From Methylobacterium sp. C25 (GTDB lineage: Bacteria; Pseudomonadota; Alphaproteobacteria; Rhizobiales; Beijerinckiaceae): a stretch of 64,000 bases of DNA. Under the pieces are notes generated by a model. That model was not told the DNA's origin, did no database searches, and saw nothing but the letters and a program-made list of their open reading frames with translations. The DNA is taken from positions 124,001-188,000 of the forward strand of contig NZ_JAAUVI010000005.1 in NCBI RefSeq assembly GCF_021352225.1. Reading direction: 5' to 3'. Each line of letters begins with the position of its first letter. Position 1 is the first letter of the stretch. Of the stretch, positions 54,714 to 62,693 are shown piece after piece. The position numbers were made by a program, and so were the translations under genes.

Positions 54714-56885
54714 TCAGGAAACCGGTTCGGGAGCTCTTGTCGATTGAAGAGCACCGGGCACTGGCAGCAGGCGCTCGAATTCCAGCACATGGTCCGCATG
54801 GGCGATCGTCGCCGGGCGGTGGGCGACGATGACACGCGTCATCTTGAACTCGCGGAGCGCCTGCGCGATCGCGGCCTCGGTGGGCTCGTCGAGCGCGCTC
54901 GTCGCCTCGTCGAGAAACAGGATTTCCGGACGCTGGTAGAGGGCGCGTGCGAGGATCACACGCTGTTTCTGACCGCCCGAGAGCGTCGAGCCCATGTCGC
55001 CCACGAGTGTCTCGAAGCCCATCGGTGTCTTGCGGATGTCGTTGAGGATGGCGGCGCGGGCAGCGCATTCCTCGATCCAGGCCGGGTCGGGATGCTCGTC
55101 GAAACAGGCGATGTTCTCGGCGATGGAGCCGGCGAAGAGGCCGTCGCTCTGCATCACGCCGGCGATGCGCTTGCGATAGGCGGCAGCGCCCACCGTCTTG
55201 ATGTCCCGCCCGTCGATCAGGACATTGCCCTCCGTGGCCGAGAGAAGGCCCATGAGGATCTTCATCACCGAGCTCTTACCGCAGCCCGAGGGGCCGATGA
55301 TGGCGAAGCAGGTGCCCGGTGCGACCTGGAAGCTGAGATTGCGGAAGACCCAAGGCTCGTCGGCGCCGTAACGCAGGGACAGGCCATTGGCGACGATCGA
55401 CCCGCGCGGAGCCCCGCCCTCGATCGTGGCCGGGGCGGCCACGGGCTTGGCGTTGGCCGGCTCTTCCGGGTCGGTCATGACGATGTCCGAGAGCCGGTCG
55501 GTCTGCACGTTGAGCATGCGCAACTGGAAGCCGGAATTGATCAGGTTGCCGACGCGGGTCGAGAACTGATCGCGGTAGGTCAGGAAGGCCACCAGCATGC
55601 CGAGGGACATCGACTGGTCGATCACCGCGCGTGCCCCCAGCACCAATAGGATCAGTCGGTCGGCGCCGGCCAGAAGCTCGCTGGCGCGGCCGAAGACGAG
55701 GTCGAGGCGCTGGAGCCGCAGCCGCGCGTTCAGTGCCGTAACGAACTGGTTCATCCAGGTGCCGCGCCGCCGCTCGCGCAGGCCGAGCAGCTTCACACTC
55801 GCCATGCCGCGCACGGTCTCGATGAAGTGCGTCTGCTGACGGGCCTCGGCGACGATCGCCTCTTCGGTCCCCTCCTTGTAGGCGTTGTAGGCGACGATGC
55901 GCAGGCCGGCATTGATCGCGGTGGAAAGCAGCGCCACCAGCGCCAGCCAGCCGCCGTAGAGGAAGAGCATGATCAGCATGCCGATCGACATCACGCCGTC
56001 GAGCACTGCCTGGACGAGATCGGTGGTCAGTCCCTTCTGGATGGTGGCGAGCGAGCCGAAGCGCGAGATCACATCGCCGACATGCCGCTTCTCAAAATAG
56101 TCGAGTGGCAGCCGCGAGAGATGGTCGAACAGGCTGCCGGACCATTGGTAATTCAGCTTGGTGCCCGTCAGCATGATCGCCCAGGTCCGGGCGACGCCCA
56201 GCGCCAGCTGGATCAGCAGCAGCAGCGCGAGGCCGATGGCGACGACGAGGAGCAGGTCGAGATCCGCGTTGACGATGACCTCGTCGATGACGATCTGCGA
56301 GGCGATCGGCATCAGGATGTTGACGAGCTCGATGCCGATCGAGAGCGCCAGGATCGACATCATCGCCGGTCGGATGCCGCGCAGGTTCCGGAAGAGATCG
56401 CCCAGCGCGAGGCCCTTGGTGACCTTCTCGCGCACGAAGCTCTGGTTCGGCGTCACCTCCAGCGCGACACCCGTGAAATCGCGCGAGGCCTCCTCGAGCG
56501 TGAGCGTGCGCCGACCACGGGCGGGGTCGTGGATCACGATGCCGCCGCGGGTGAGCGAGGCCAGCACCACGAAGTGGTTGAGGCCCCAGTGAAGAATGGC
56601 GGGCACCTTGAGGCGCCCGAGATCCTTCAGCTCTATCCGCAGGGCGCGGGTCGAGAGGCCCATCGTACCCGACAGGTCCATCAGGTTGCGCAGCGTCATG
56701 CCCTTGAGCGAGAGGGCGTGACGGCGGCGCATGGCGCCGAGATCGGTCTCGCGCCCGTGGAAGCCGAGCACCATGGCCAGGCAAGCCATGCCGCACTCCG
56801 CGGCTTCCGCCTGCAGGATGACCGGCAGGCGCCGGCCAAAGCCGAATTGCAGGCCAGCCTGCGAGATGCTGTCGAGAAGCTTCAC
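54714..56885 (-). CDS. Peptidase-containing ABC transporter (PCAT, C39 type) for double-glycine peptides
   Basis: 723-residue inner-membrane transporter that cleaves leader peptides after Gly-Gly and exports the mature peptide. Seen: N-terminal C39 cysteine peptidase with a complete active site (oxyanion Gln25 in LQAEAAECG, Cys31, His104 in NHFVVL, Asp120 in HDPARG). Six membrane helices follow at about 160-440, then the nucleotide-binding domain with Walker A GPSGCGKSS near 530, signature LSGGQKQR near 634 and Walker B ILFLDEAT. Its ATG overlaps the HlyD stop (ATGA). The two divergent small genes at 58820 and 59678 encode matching GG-leader peptides, so these are the likely cargo. Confidence 0.93.
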   Translation of the reverse strand: MKLLDSISQAGLQFGFGRRLPVILQAEAAECGMACLAMVLGFHGRETDLGAMRRRHALSLKGMTLRNLMDLSGTMGLSTRALRIELKDLGRLKVPAILHWGLNHFVVLASLTRGGIVIHDPARGRRTLTLEEASRDFTGVALEVTPNQSFVREKVTKGLALGDLFRNLRGIRPAMMSILALSIGIELVNILMPIASQIVIDEVIVNADLDLLLVVAIGLALLLLIQLALGVARTWAIMLTGTKLNYQWSGSLFDHLSRLPLDYFEKRHVGDVISRFGSLATIQKGLTTDLVQAVLDGVMSIGMLIMLFLYGGWLALVALLSTAINAGLRIVAYNAYKEGTEEAIVAEARQQTHFIETVRGMASVKLLGLRERRRGTWMNQFVTALNARLRLQRLDLVFGRASELLAGADRLILLVLGARAVIDQSMSLGMLVAFLTYRDQFSTRVGNLINSGFQLRMLNVQTDRLSDIVMTDPEEPANAKPVAAPATIEGGAPRGSIVANGLSLRYGADEPWVFRNLSFQVAPGTCFAIIGPSGCGKSSVMKILMGLLSATEGNVLIDGRDIKTVGAAAYRKRIAGVMQSDGLFAGSIAENIACFDEHPDPAWIEECAARAAILNDIRKTPMGFETLVGDMGSTLSGGQKQRVILARALYQRPEILFLDEATSALDEPTEAAIAQALREFKMTRVIVAHRPATIAHADHVLEFERLLPVPGALQSTRAPEPVS

Positions 56886-58183
56886 TTTTGCAGCCCCTTC
56901 GGGCTGGCCAGTGGGCCGCCATCGGTGACGAGGTCGACGCTGCGCTTCACGTGGTAAAGCGGGTCCAGCAGCCAGCGATAGAGCGCGCGCTGTTCGAGGG
57001 CGATGTCGGCCTCGACGCGCATCCCGGCCTCGAGGCGGCGCTTCTCGCCATAGGCCAGCACACCATCGTCATCGGGCTTGACCACGATGCGGTAGACGCC
57101 GCCTTGGCTCTTGCGCTTCATCTCGTCTGGCGCGTCCTCGCCCTCCAACGGCGCACGCGTCACCTCGGTGACGACGCCGCGATAGAGCCCGAAGCGCTGG
57201 AACGGGAAGGCGGCGTAGCGCAGCATCACGCTCGCGCCGGTCTCGATGAAGCCAATCGCCGAGGAATCTACATAGAGGTTCGCCTGTAGCCGCCCCTCGC
57301 TCGGTAGGAGTGTCAGCAGGGTGGCGCCGGCCGCGACGCTCTGGCCGGGCTGGGCACGGATCGAGGTGAGGATGCCCTTCTCGGGCGCGCGGATCTCGAT
57401 GGCGCGCTTGGCCTCGCTCTCTGCCTTCTGCTGTTCGAGCTGGGCGGCCGCGCGGTCCATCTCGGAAAGATCCTTGGCGAGCTTCTCGTCGAAGGAGCTG
57501 TACTGAGACTTCAGATCCGCGAGCTTGCCTTCGATCTGCAGCGAGCTCTGGCGGAACTGCGCGAGCTGCGAAGTCGACTGCATGTAGAGGTAGTTCTGGT
57601 TCTGGAAATCGGCCGCCCTTGCGAAACCTCGCGAGACGGCCGACGCCAGCTCGTCCGCCCGGGCCTTGAGCGGGGGGACCAGCTTCTCCTGGAGCTCGAC
57701 CTGCTGCTTGATCTGCTCGGACTGGGATTCGAGGTTGGCGATCTGCTCCTGCAGAGAGCGCTTCTCGGTTCCGGCCATGGACGCGCGCAGGCGGCGCTGT
57801 TCCTCCATGCTCTCCTTTTGGCGGCCGAGCTGTGCAATGACGCGCTCCTGGGTCGGCCCGCTGGCGGAAACGGCGTCGACGTCGACCGTGTAGAGAAGAC
57901 GCCCCTGCTCGACCTTGTCGCCTTCCTTGACGCCCGAGGCGCTGACTCGGCCGGCGACAGGGCTCGCTACGGTGATCAGGCCGACATCCGGCGCGAGCAG
58001 CCCCTGAGCGTGGACGCGGCGGGTGTACGTGCCAAGCACCGCATAGAGCAGCGTCGCCAGAACCAGGCCGATGCAGACATAAGCGACGATCCGGATCGGG
58101 AGGGGCTGAACGATCTGGGCCTCGCCGAGCCACGCATTGCGGCGCGCCTCGGTGACTTCCTTGCGGAATAGCGGCGTGGACAT
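56882..58183 (-). CDS. HlyD-family membrane-fusion protein of the peptide exporter
   Basis: 433-residue adaptor connecting the PCAT transporter to an outer-membrane TolC-type channel (not in this window). Seen: start MSTPLFRKEVTEARRNAWLG, one TM helix (IRIVAYVCIGLVLATLLYAVLG), lipoyl halves VASPVAGRVSASGVKEGD and IRAPEKGILTSIRAQPGQSV, long coiled coil between them, and LYRGVVTEVTRAPL in the beta-barrel part, as in CvaA/RaxA-type adaptors. First gene of the transport operon; ATG 58183 chosen over an open upstream extension to 58351. Confidence 0.92.
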   Translation of the reverse strand: MSTPLFRKEVTEARRNAWLGEAQIVQPLPIRIVAYVCIGLVLATLLYAVLGTYTRRVHAQGLLAPDVGLITVASPVAGRVSASGVKEGDKVEQGRLLYTVDVDAVSASGPTQERVIAQLGRQKESMEEQRRLRASMAGTEKRSLQEQIANLESQSEQIKQQVELQEKLVPPLKARADELASAVSRGFARAADFQNQNYLYMQSTSQLAQFRQSSLQIEGKLADLKSQYSSFDEKLAKDLSEMDRAAAQLEQQKAESEAKRAIEIRAPEKGILTSIRAQPGQSVAAGATLLTLLPSEGRLQANLYVDSSAIGFIETGASVMLRYAAFPFQRFGLYRGVVTEVTRAPLEGEDAPDEMKRKSQGGVYRIVVKPDDDGVLAYGEKRRLEAGMRVEADIALEQRALYRWLLDPLYHVKRSVDLVTDGGPLASPKGLQK

Positions 58184-58819
58184 GAACACCTGTGATGACG
58201 CGCCGGGCCTGCGCGGGTTTTGCCGACGCCGGCTTGTCACAGGAGGGAAGGCCAAGCAATCCGAGCGGCCGTCACGCGCTAGAGAGCAGCACATGACCAC
58301 CAAAACGGCCGCTGTGCTCAAGGGGGCGATCATTCTGAGCCGATCCGCCAACGCGGTTCGATCTGCCAGCGATCAGAAGTGCAGCAGTAAAGACATTTTG
58401 TCCGCACTGTTGGTTGCCGATTTACGGCAATAGCCTTCTCTTGAATTCAAAATTTCGACCAAGAAGCAGGCACGATCTCCTGCGGCGCCCTGCCGCATGT
58501 TCCGGAAAATGATCAATTTTCAGCGTGCTTTATTTGCTGAATTGAGTGCCCGCTGTCTTACTCCATACCATCGCCGTCGAACCCCGGAACCCGTCGCTTC
58601 GCGCCCGACAATCTGCGCTGGGGCTCACGGCGCGAGAGAAGTATATTCTGCTAATATCACGAGTTTGTGAGTAACTGATCGATAATGGCGGCGGAATTTT
58701 CTGCTGTTGCCGAAATGTACTGCAAATGATCGAATGTTTTTCAGAAGAGGCCAATCCAATGCTTCTTTCGCGGCTGGGAAGCCGTCTTCGCTATTCATGG
58801 ATCGAATTGGAGAATGTTT
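58184..58819. promoter_or_regulatory. Divergent control region of the transport operon and the first GG-leader peptide gene
   Basis: 636 bp, AT-rich from 58430 on, no credible gene. Contains inverted repeats TTGCCG-ATTTA-CGGCAA at 58414-58430 and TTGAATTCAA at 58441-58450, about 240-270 bp from the HlyD start and 370-400 bp from the peptide start. Confidence 0.4.
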
Positions 58820-59038
58820 ATGTCGCAGAACTTCGACACCGTTCGCGAACTGAGCGCGGCCGAGCTGGATGAGGTTGGCGGTGGCCAGTCTGAGCTATCG
58901 GTGAGCATCGGCGGCCTGAACGAGCTGATCGATACGGTTCATTCGATCCCCGCTGGCGCGGTGACCAATGTCCGCGGCCTCGTCGAGGACCTCGCCGGCG
59001 GACTGCTCGGCTCGCTCGGCGGCCTCACGGGCAAGTAA
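58820..59038 (+). CDS. Double-glycine leader peptide precursor, bacteriocin-like (72 aa)
   Basis: Leader of 22 residues with RELSAAELDEVGGG, matching the class-II/microcin consensus LSxxELxxVxGG; predicted cleavage after Gly21 or Gly22. The mature part of about 50 residues starts QSELSVSIGG and ends GLLGSLGGLTGK; it has no Cys or aromatic residues and many small/hydrophobic ones, suited to an amphipathic or membrane-active peptide. GGAGAA lies 8 bp before ATG 58820; an in-frame ATG at 58814 is less likely because the sister gene shares the region around 58820 exactly. Cargo role for the divergent PCAT is inferred. Confidence 0.8.
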   Translation: MSQNFDTVRELSAAELDEVGGGQSELSVSIGGLNELIDTVHSIPAGAVTNVRGLVEDLAGGLLGSLGGLTGK

Positions 59039-59677
59039 GCCGCCCAACCCTGTGCGAGGTGGCCGGCAGCTGAAATCGTGGCTGCTGGCCGCTCGCCTGT
59101 GGCGGCGCCACATTCCGCCATCTTTTTGCCAAGGTTCGGCCGCGCGCGGTTTCGGTAGCGCCCAATTCTTTTGGCGTGGTCGCAACTTGACGGCTCAGCC
59201 GAGATCGATCGGATTTTGTCAAAAATTATACGACCTTGGAGATCGGCCTCACGAGGGCGTGATCGCCTGTCGTGTGTCTTGAAGTGCCAGATTGCCCCAA
59301 CCGCAACCTTTTGCCGCGGCATCCTGCCGCATATAGCCAAAAAAGACCAGCAATACCAATTAATTGGTGGGGCGGCTCGGCACTAGGCTCGGCCGTAATG
59401 TCGCACACCGCTTTCACCCCGATGCTGCACTGCAGCGATCCCAAAAAGCTCAACGTTCTTGGGCGGATGCTCCTCTGCCGCGGGTATCGCAATCGGTCTT
59501 TCAAAGATCAGAGTCCAAGCGCATGCCATAAACGTGGCAGAAACCTGGGTTGATCCCCAGTCCAATGAATGGTCACGTTATGGGGCGATGCGTATCCAAC
59601 GCTTCGTGATGAGGTTTTAAGCCGGGTCATCTTTTGGGATGAGCTTGGATATAGCCTGTCATTTCAGGAGAATATTT
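59039..59677. promoter_or_regulatory. Gap between the two peptide genes with a 14-bp palindrome
   Basis: About 640 bp. No GG-leader or other convincing gene; a 51-codon frame from 59398 lacks a ribosome site. A perfect palindrome ACCAATTAATTGGT lies at 59355-59368, about 310 bp upstream of the second peptide gene. No terminator is obvious after the first peptide. Confidence 0.4.
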
Positions 59678-59914
59678 ATGTCGCAGAACATCGAGACCAT
59701 CCGCGAGCTTAATGCGTCGGAACTCGATGAGGTCGGGGGCGGCCTCAGCGTCGGTGTTGGGGCCACGGTCGATCTCAGCCAGGAACTCGGTGCCGTGTCC
59801 GGTACGGTCGATCAGGTCGGTGGACTTGTGAGCGGCCTGCTCGGCACCGTGCTCGGTGCGGTCGGCGGCGTCGTCGGTGGTGTGACCGGCAGCGTCGGCC
59901 TCGGCGGCAAGTAA
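59678..59914 (+). CDS. Double-glycine leader peptide precursor, Gly/Val-rich bacteriocin-like (78 aa)
   Basis: Paralogue of the gene at 58820: its leader (with RELNASELDEVGGG) is identical at 17 of 22 positions and the ribosome-site/start region is nearly the same. The mature 56 residues start LSVGVGATVD and end GSVGLGGK. They carry a dense GxxxG-like series (LLGTVLGAVGGVVGGVTG) that suggests helix packing in a membrane. AGGAGAA lies 7 bp before ATG 59678. Ends in a strong terminator. No immunity gene is evident next to it. Confidence 0.8.
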   Translation: MSQNIETIRELNASELDEVGGGLSVGVGATVDLSQELGAVSGTVDQVGGLVSGLLGTVLGAVGGVVGGVTGSVGLGGK

Positions 59915-59932
59915 GCCTCTCCGACAGGTCGA

Positions 59933-59970
59933 CGGCGGCAGCGAGGGTCCCCCTAACCTCGCTGCCGCCG
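59933..59970 (+). terminator. Rho-independent-like terminator after the second peptide gene
   Basis: 14-bp perfect stem (CGGCGGCAGCGAGG / CCTCGCTGCCGCCG), 10-nt loop, followed by TTGCTTTG; 18 bp after the stop codon. Confidence 0.75.
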
Positions 59971-60110
59971 TTGCTTTGTGCAGAGCCGCCCTCACGGGCG
60001 GCGCACGTGTTTTAGGCTTCGACCCTCATCGCCGGCGCTATGTTTCTCAGGATCCCTGAGCGACCGACGCCTGGGCCGGAACTCGCCATCGATGGGTGCA
60101 GCGCGACGCC

Positions 60111-61727
60111 TCAGGCGGCGATCGAAGCGACCGGCTCGGCGGCGCGCACGTCGGCATCGACGTGATCCTCGAAGCGCTTGAAATTCTCGCGGAACATCTC
60201 GACCAGCCGGGTCGCGGTCTCTGCAAAGGCCGCCTTGTTCTGCCAGGTCTTCACCGGGGAGAGCACGTGCGGTTCAACGCCCGGCACGAATTCCGGCACC
60301 GCGAGGCCGAAATACGGGTCACGCCGGAACTCGGCTTTGGAGAGCGAGCCGTCGAGGGCCGCCGAGAGCAGGCGCCTCGTGACACGGATGGGCATGCGAC
60401 GGCCGGTGCCGACGGCGCCACCGGTCCAGCCGGTATTCACCAGCCAGCAATCGACGTGATGCTTGGCGATCAGCTCGCGCAGCAGGTTGCCATAGACGCT
60501 CGGATGGCGCGGCATGAAGGGGGCGCCGAAGCAGGTCGAAAACGTCGCCTCGGGACCGGTCAGGCCGCGCTCGGTGCCGGCCACCTTCGCGGTGTACCCC
60601 GAGAGAAAGTGGTACATCGCCTCGGCGCCGGTCAGCTTGGCGATCGGCGGCATCACGCCGAAAGCGTCGCAGGTCAGCATGACGATGTTCTTCGGATGCG
60701 CGGCTCGACCGGTGGAACTGGCATTGGCGATGAAGTCGAGCGGATAGGCGCAGCGTGTGTTTTCGGTCCGCGAGGCGTCATCGAAATCCGGGATGCGCGA
60801 GAGCGGATCGATGACGACGTTCTCCATCACCGTACCGAAGCGTTCGGTGGTGGCATAGATCTCGGGCTCAGCGTTGCGCGAGAGGCGGATCGTCTTGGCG
60901 TAGCAGCCGCCTTCGAAGTTGAAGATGCCTTCGCCCGACCAGCCGTGCTCGTCGTCGCCAATGAGTTGGCGTGAGGAATCGTTCGACAGCGTGGTCTTGC
61001 CGGTGCCGGAGAGGCCGAAGAACAAGGCCGAGTCGCCGGCCTCGTCGAGCGCCGCGTTGGCCGAGCAATGCATCGGCATCACGCCCTTACCGGGCAGGAT
61101 GTAGTTGAGATAGGTGAAGACCGACTTCTTCATCTCGCCGGCGTAAGCCGAGCCGCCGATCAGCACGATCTTCTTGGTGAAGTCGATGGCGATCACGGTC
61201 TTGGAGCGGCAGCCGTGCCGAGCCGGGTCGGCCTGGAAGCTCGGCAGGTCGATGATCGTCATGTCCGGCACGTAGGAGGCGATGGCCTCGCGGTCGGGCC
61301 GGATCAGCAGGTTGCGGATGAAGAGCGAGTGCCAGGCGAGTTCGCCGAAGACGCGCGCTTTCACGCGATGGGCCGGATCGGCGCCGCCGTAGAGATCCTG
61401 CGCAAAGAGCTCCTTGCCTTCGGCATGTTTCAGGAAGTCCTGATAGAGCGTCTCGAACTGGTCGGGCGTGATTGAACCGTTATTCTCCCACCAGACCTGA
61501 TCCTCAGTGGAGGCGTCGCGGACGACGTATTTGTCTTTCGGCGAGCGGCCGGTATGGGCGCCGGTATTGGCGACAATGGCGCCGCCGCGGGCCAGCTCCG
61601 CCTCGCCACGGCAAAGCGATTCCTCGTAAAGACGAGGAGCCTCGAGATTCCAGTAGACGGCCTTCAGATTCCGCAGGCCGATGGCCTCCGCGCCATGGGC
61701 TTCGTTGAAGTCGCCGATGTTGTTCAC
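60111..61727 (-). CDS. pckA: Phosphoenolpyruvate carboxykinase (ATP)
   Basis: 538-residue gluconeogenic enzyme converting oxaloacetate and ATP to PEP, ADP and CO2. Seen: [18 protein letters not shown] substrate loop, [14 protein letters not shown], kinase-1 Walker [12 protein letters not shown] near 236-246, GDDEHGW metal site and [13 protein letters not shown] start at 61727 is supported by GGAGAG six bases upstream. Stands alone, divergent from recR; the shared upstream region carries palindromes. Confidence 0.97.
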   Translation of the reverse strand: MNNIGDFNEAHGAEAIGLRNLKAVYWNLEAPRLYEESLCRGEAELARGGAIVANTGAHTGRSPKDKYVVRDASTEDQVWWENNGSITPDQFETLYQDFLKHAEGKELFAQDLYGGADPAHRVKARVFGELAWHSLFIRNLLIRPDREAIASYVPDMTIIDLPSFQADPARHGCRSKTVIAIDFTKKIVLIGGSAYAGEMKKSVFTYLNYILPGKGVMPMHCSANAALDEAGDSALFFGLSGTGKTTLSNDSSRQLIGDDEHGWSGEGIFNFEGGCYAKTIRLSRNAEPEIYATTERFGTVMENVVIDPLSRIPDFDDASRTENTRCAYPLDFIANASSTGRAAHPKNIVMLTCDAFGVMPPIAKLTGAEAMYHFLSGYTAKVAGTERGLTGPEATFSTCFGAPFMPRHPSVYGNLLRELIAKHHVDCWLVNTGWTGGAVGTGRRMPIRVTRRLLSAALDGSLSKAEFRRDPYFGLAVPEFVPGVEPHVLSPVKTWQNKAAFAETATRLVEMFRENFKRFEDHVDADVRAAEPVASIAA

Positions 61728-62087
61728 GTCACTCTCTCCTCGAAGCCCTGATCGCGACCGCTGCCACGGTCTGGCTGCTGACTTTGTCGAGGGACGTCCG
61801 CGCGGTCGTTCAGGTCCGCCGCGCGCAGGTTCACCGTCCCGTGATGTGCTTGGCTTGGGTCGCGGACGATTTGACGTCAACTGAACTTTTGGTCGACCAC
61901 AAATTTTTTTTGTCTGGTCACAGCCTGCGGTGGTCGCGGGGACGGTGCGCCTCGCTGTTTCGTGGATGAATGGTCCGTCTGGAACGATGGAAGCGAGCGT
62001 CTCGAACGTGCCGCTTTGCGGGAGAGCCGCCGCATCGTATGCCGCCGGTTGCGCCTCCCTCCATCCCGTCCCCAGACGCAGCCTCGC
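61728..62087. promoter_or_regulatory. pckA-recR intergenic control region
   Basis: 360 bp without a gene. Palindromes TTGACGTCAA (61871-61880) and TGGTCGACCA (61890-61899) lie about 145-170 bp upstream of pckA. The imperfect inverted repeat GACCACAAA / TTTGTCTGGTC spans a T-run at 61895-61919. CG-centred dyads of this kind are typical of LacI-type operators. Confidence 0.4.
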
Positions 62088-62693
62088 ATGCCTCAATCCG
62101 TCGCCGGCCCGGAGATCGAGCGCCTGATCCAGCTCCTTGCGCGCATGCCGGGACTTGGCCCGCGCTCGGCGCGGCGGGCGGCTTTACAGCTCATCAAGAA
62201 GCGCGACACATTGCTCGGCCCACTCGCGGAAGCGATGCGGATCGCGGCGGAGCGCATCGTCGTCTGCTCGTCCTGCGGCAACGTCGATACGTCGGAGCCC
62301 TGCACGATCTGCCGTGATCAGAGCCGTGATGCATCGACGCTCGTGGTCGTGGAGGACGTCTCGGACCTTTGGGCTCTCGAGCGCTCTGGCGCGGTGAGCG
62401 CGCGCTATCACGTCCTTGGCGGCGTTCTCTCGGCGCTGGACGGCGTAAGGCCGGAGCACCTGAACATCGAGCGACTGGTCGAGCGGGCGAGCGACCCGGC
62501 TGTGAAGGAAATCATCCTCGCCCTCAATGCCACGGTCGACGGCCAGACGACGGCGCATTACGTCACCGAGTCCCTGCGCCATCTCGGACTGACCATCACC
62601 CGACTCGCCCACGGCGTCCCGGTGGGCGGCGAGCTGGACTATCTCGACGAGGGCACGCTCTCGGCGGCGATCCGGAGTCGCTCTGCGTTCTGA
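62088..62693 (+). CDS. recR: Recombination mediator protein RecR
   Basis: 201-residue DNA-repair protein acting with RecO/RecF in gap repair. Seen: helix-hairpin-helix [17 protein letters not shown], zinc finger with Cys60, 63, 72, 75 (CSSCGN, CTIC), Toprim segment [14 protein letters not shown] and [19 protein letters not shown] 62088 chosen over an open extension. Separated from its usual neighbours dnaX-ybaB by the exporter/peptide locus and pckA. Confidence 0.96.
   Translation: MPQSVAGPEIERLIQLLARMPGLGPRSARRAALQLIKKRDTLLGPLAEAMRIAAERIVVCSSCGNVDTSEPCTICRDQSRDASTLVVVEDVSDLWALERSGAVSARYHVLGGVLSALDGVRPEHLNIERLVERASDPAVKEIILALNATVDGQTTAHYVTESLRHLGLTITRLAHGVPVGGELDYLDEGTLSAAIRSRSAF

Noticed and set aside
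59398..59553. Possible third small gene between the two GG-leader peptide genes
   Set aside because: No GG leader, no ribosome site and atypical Arg/Cys composition; may be chance.
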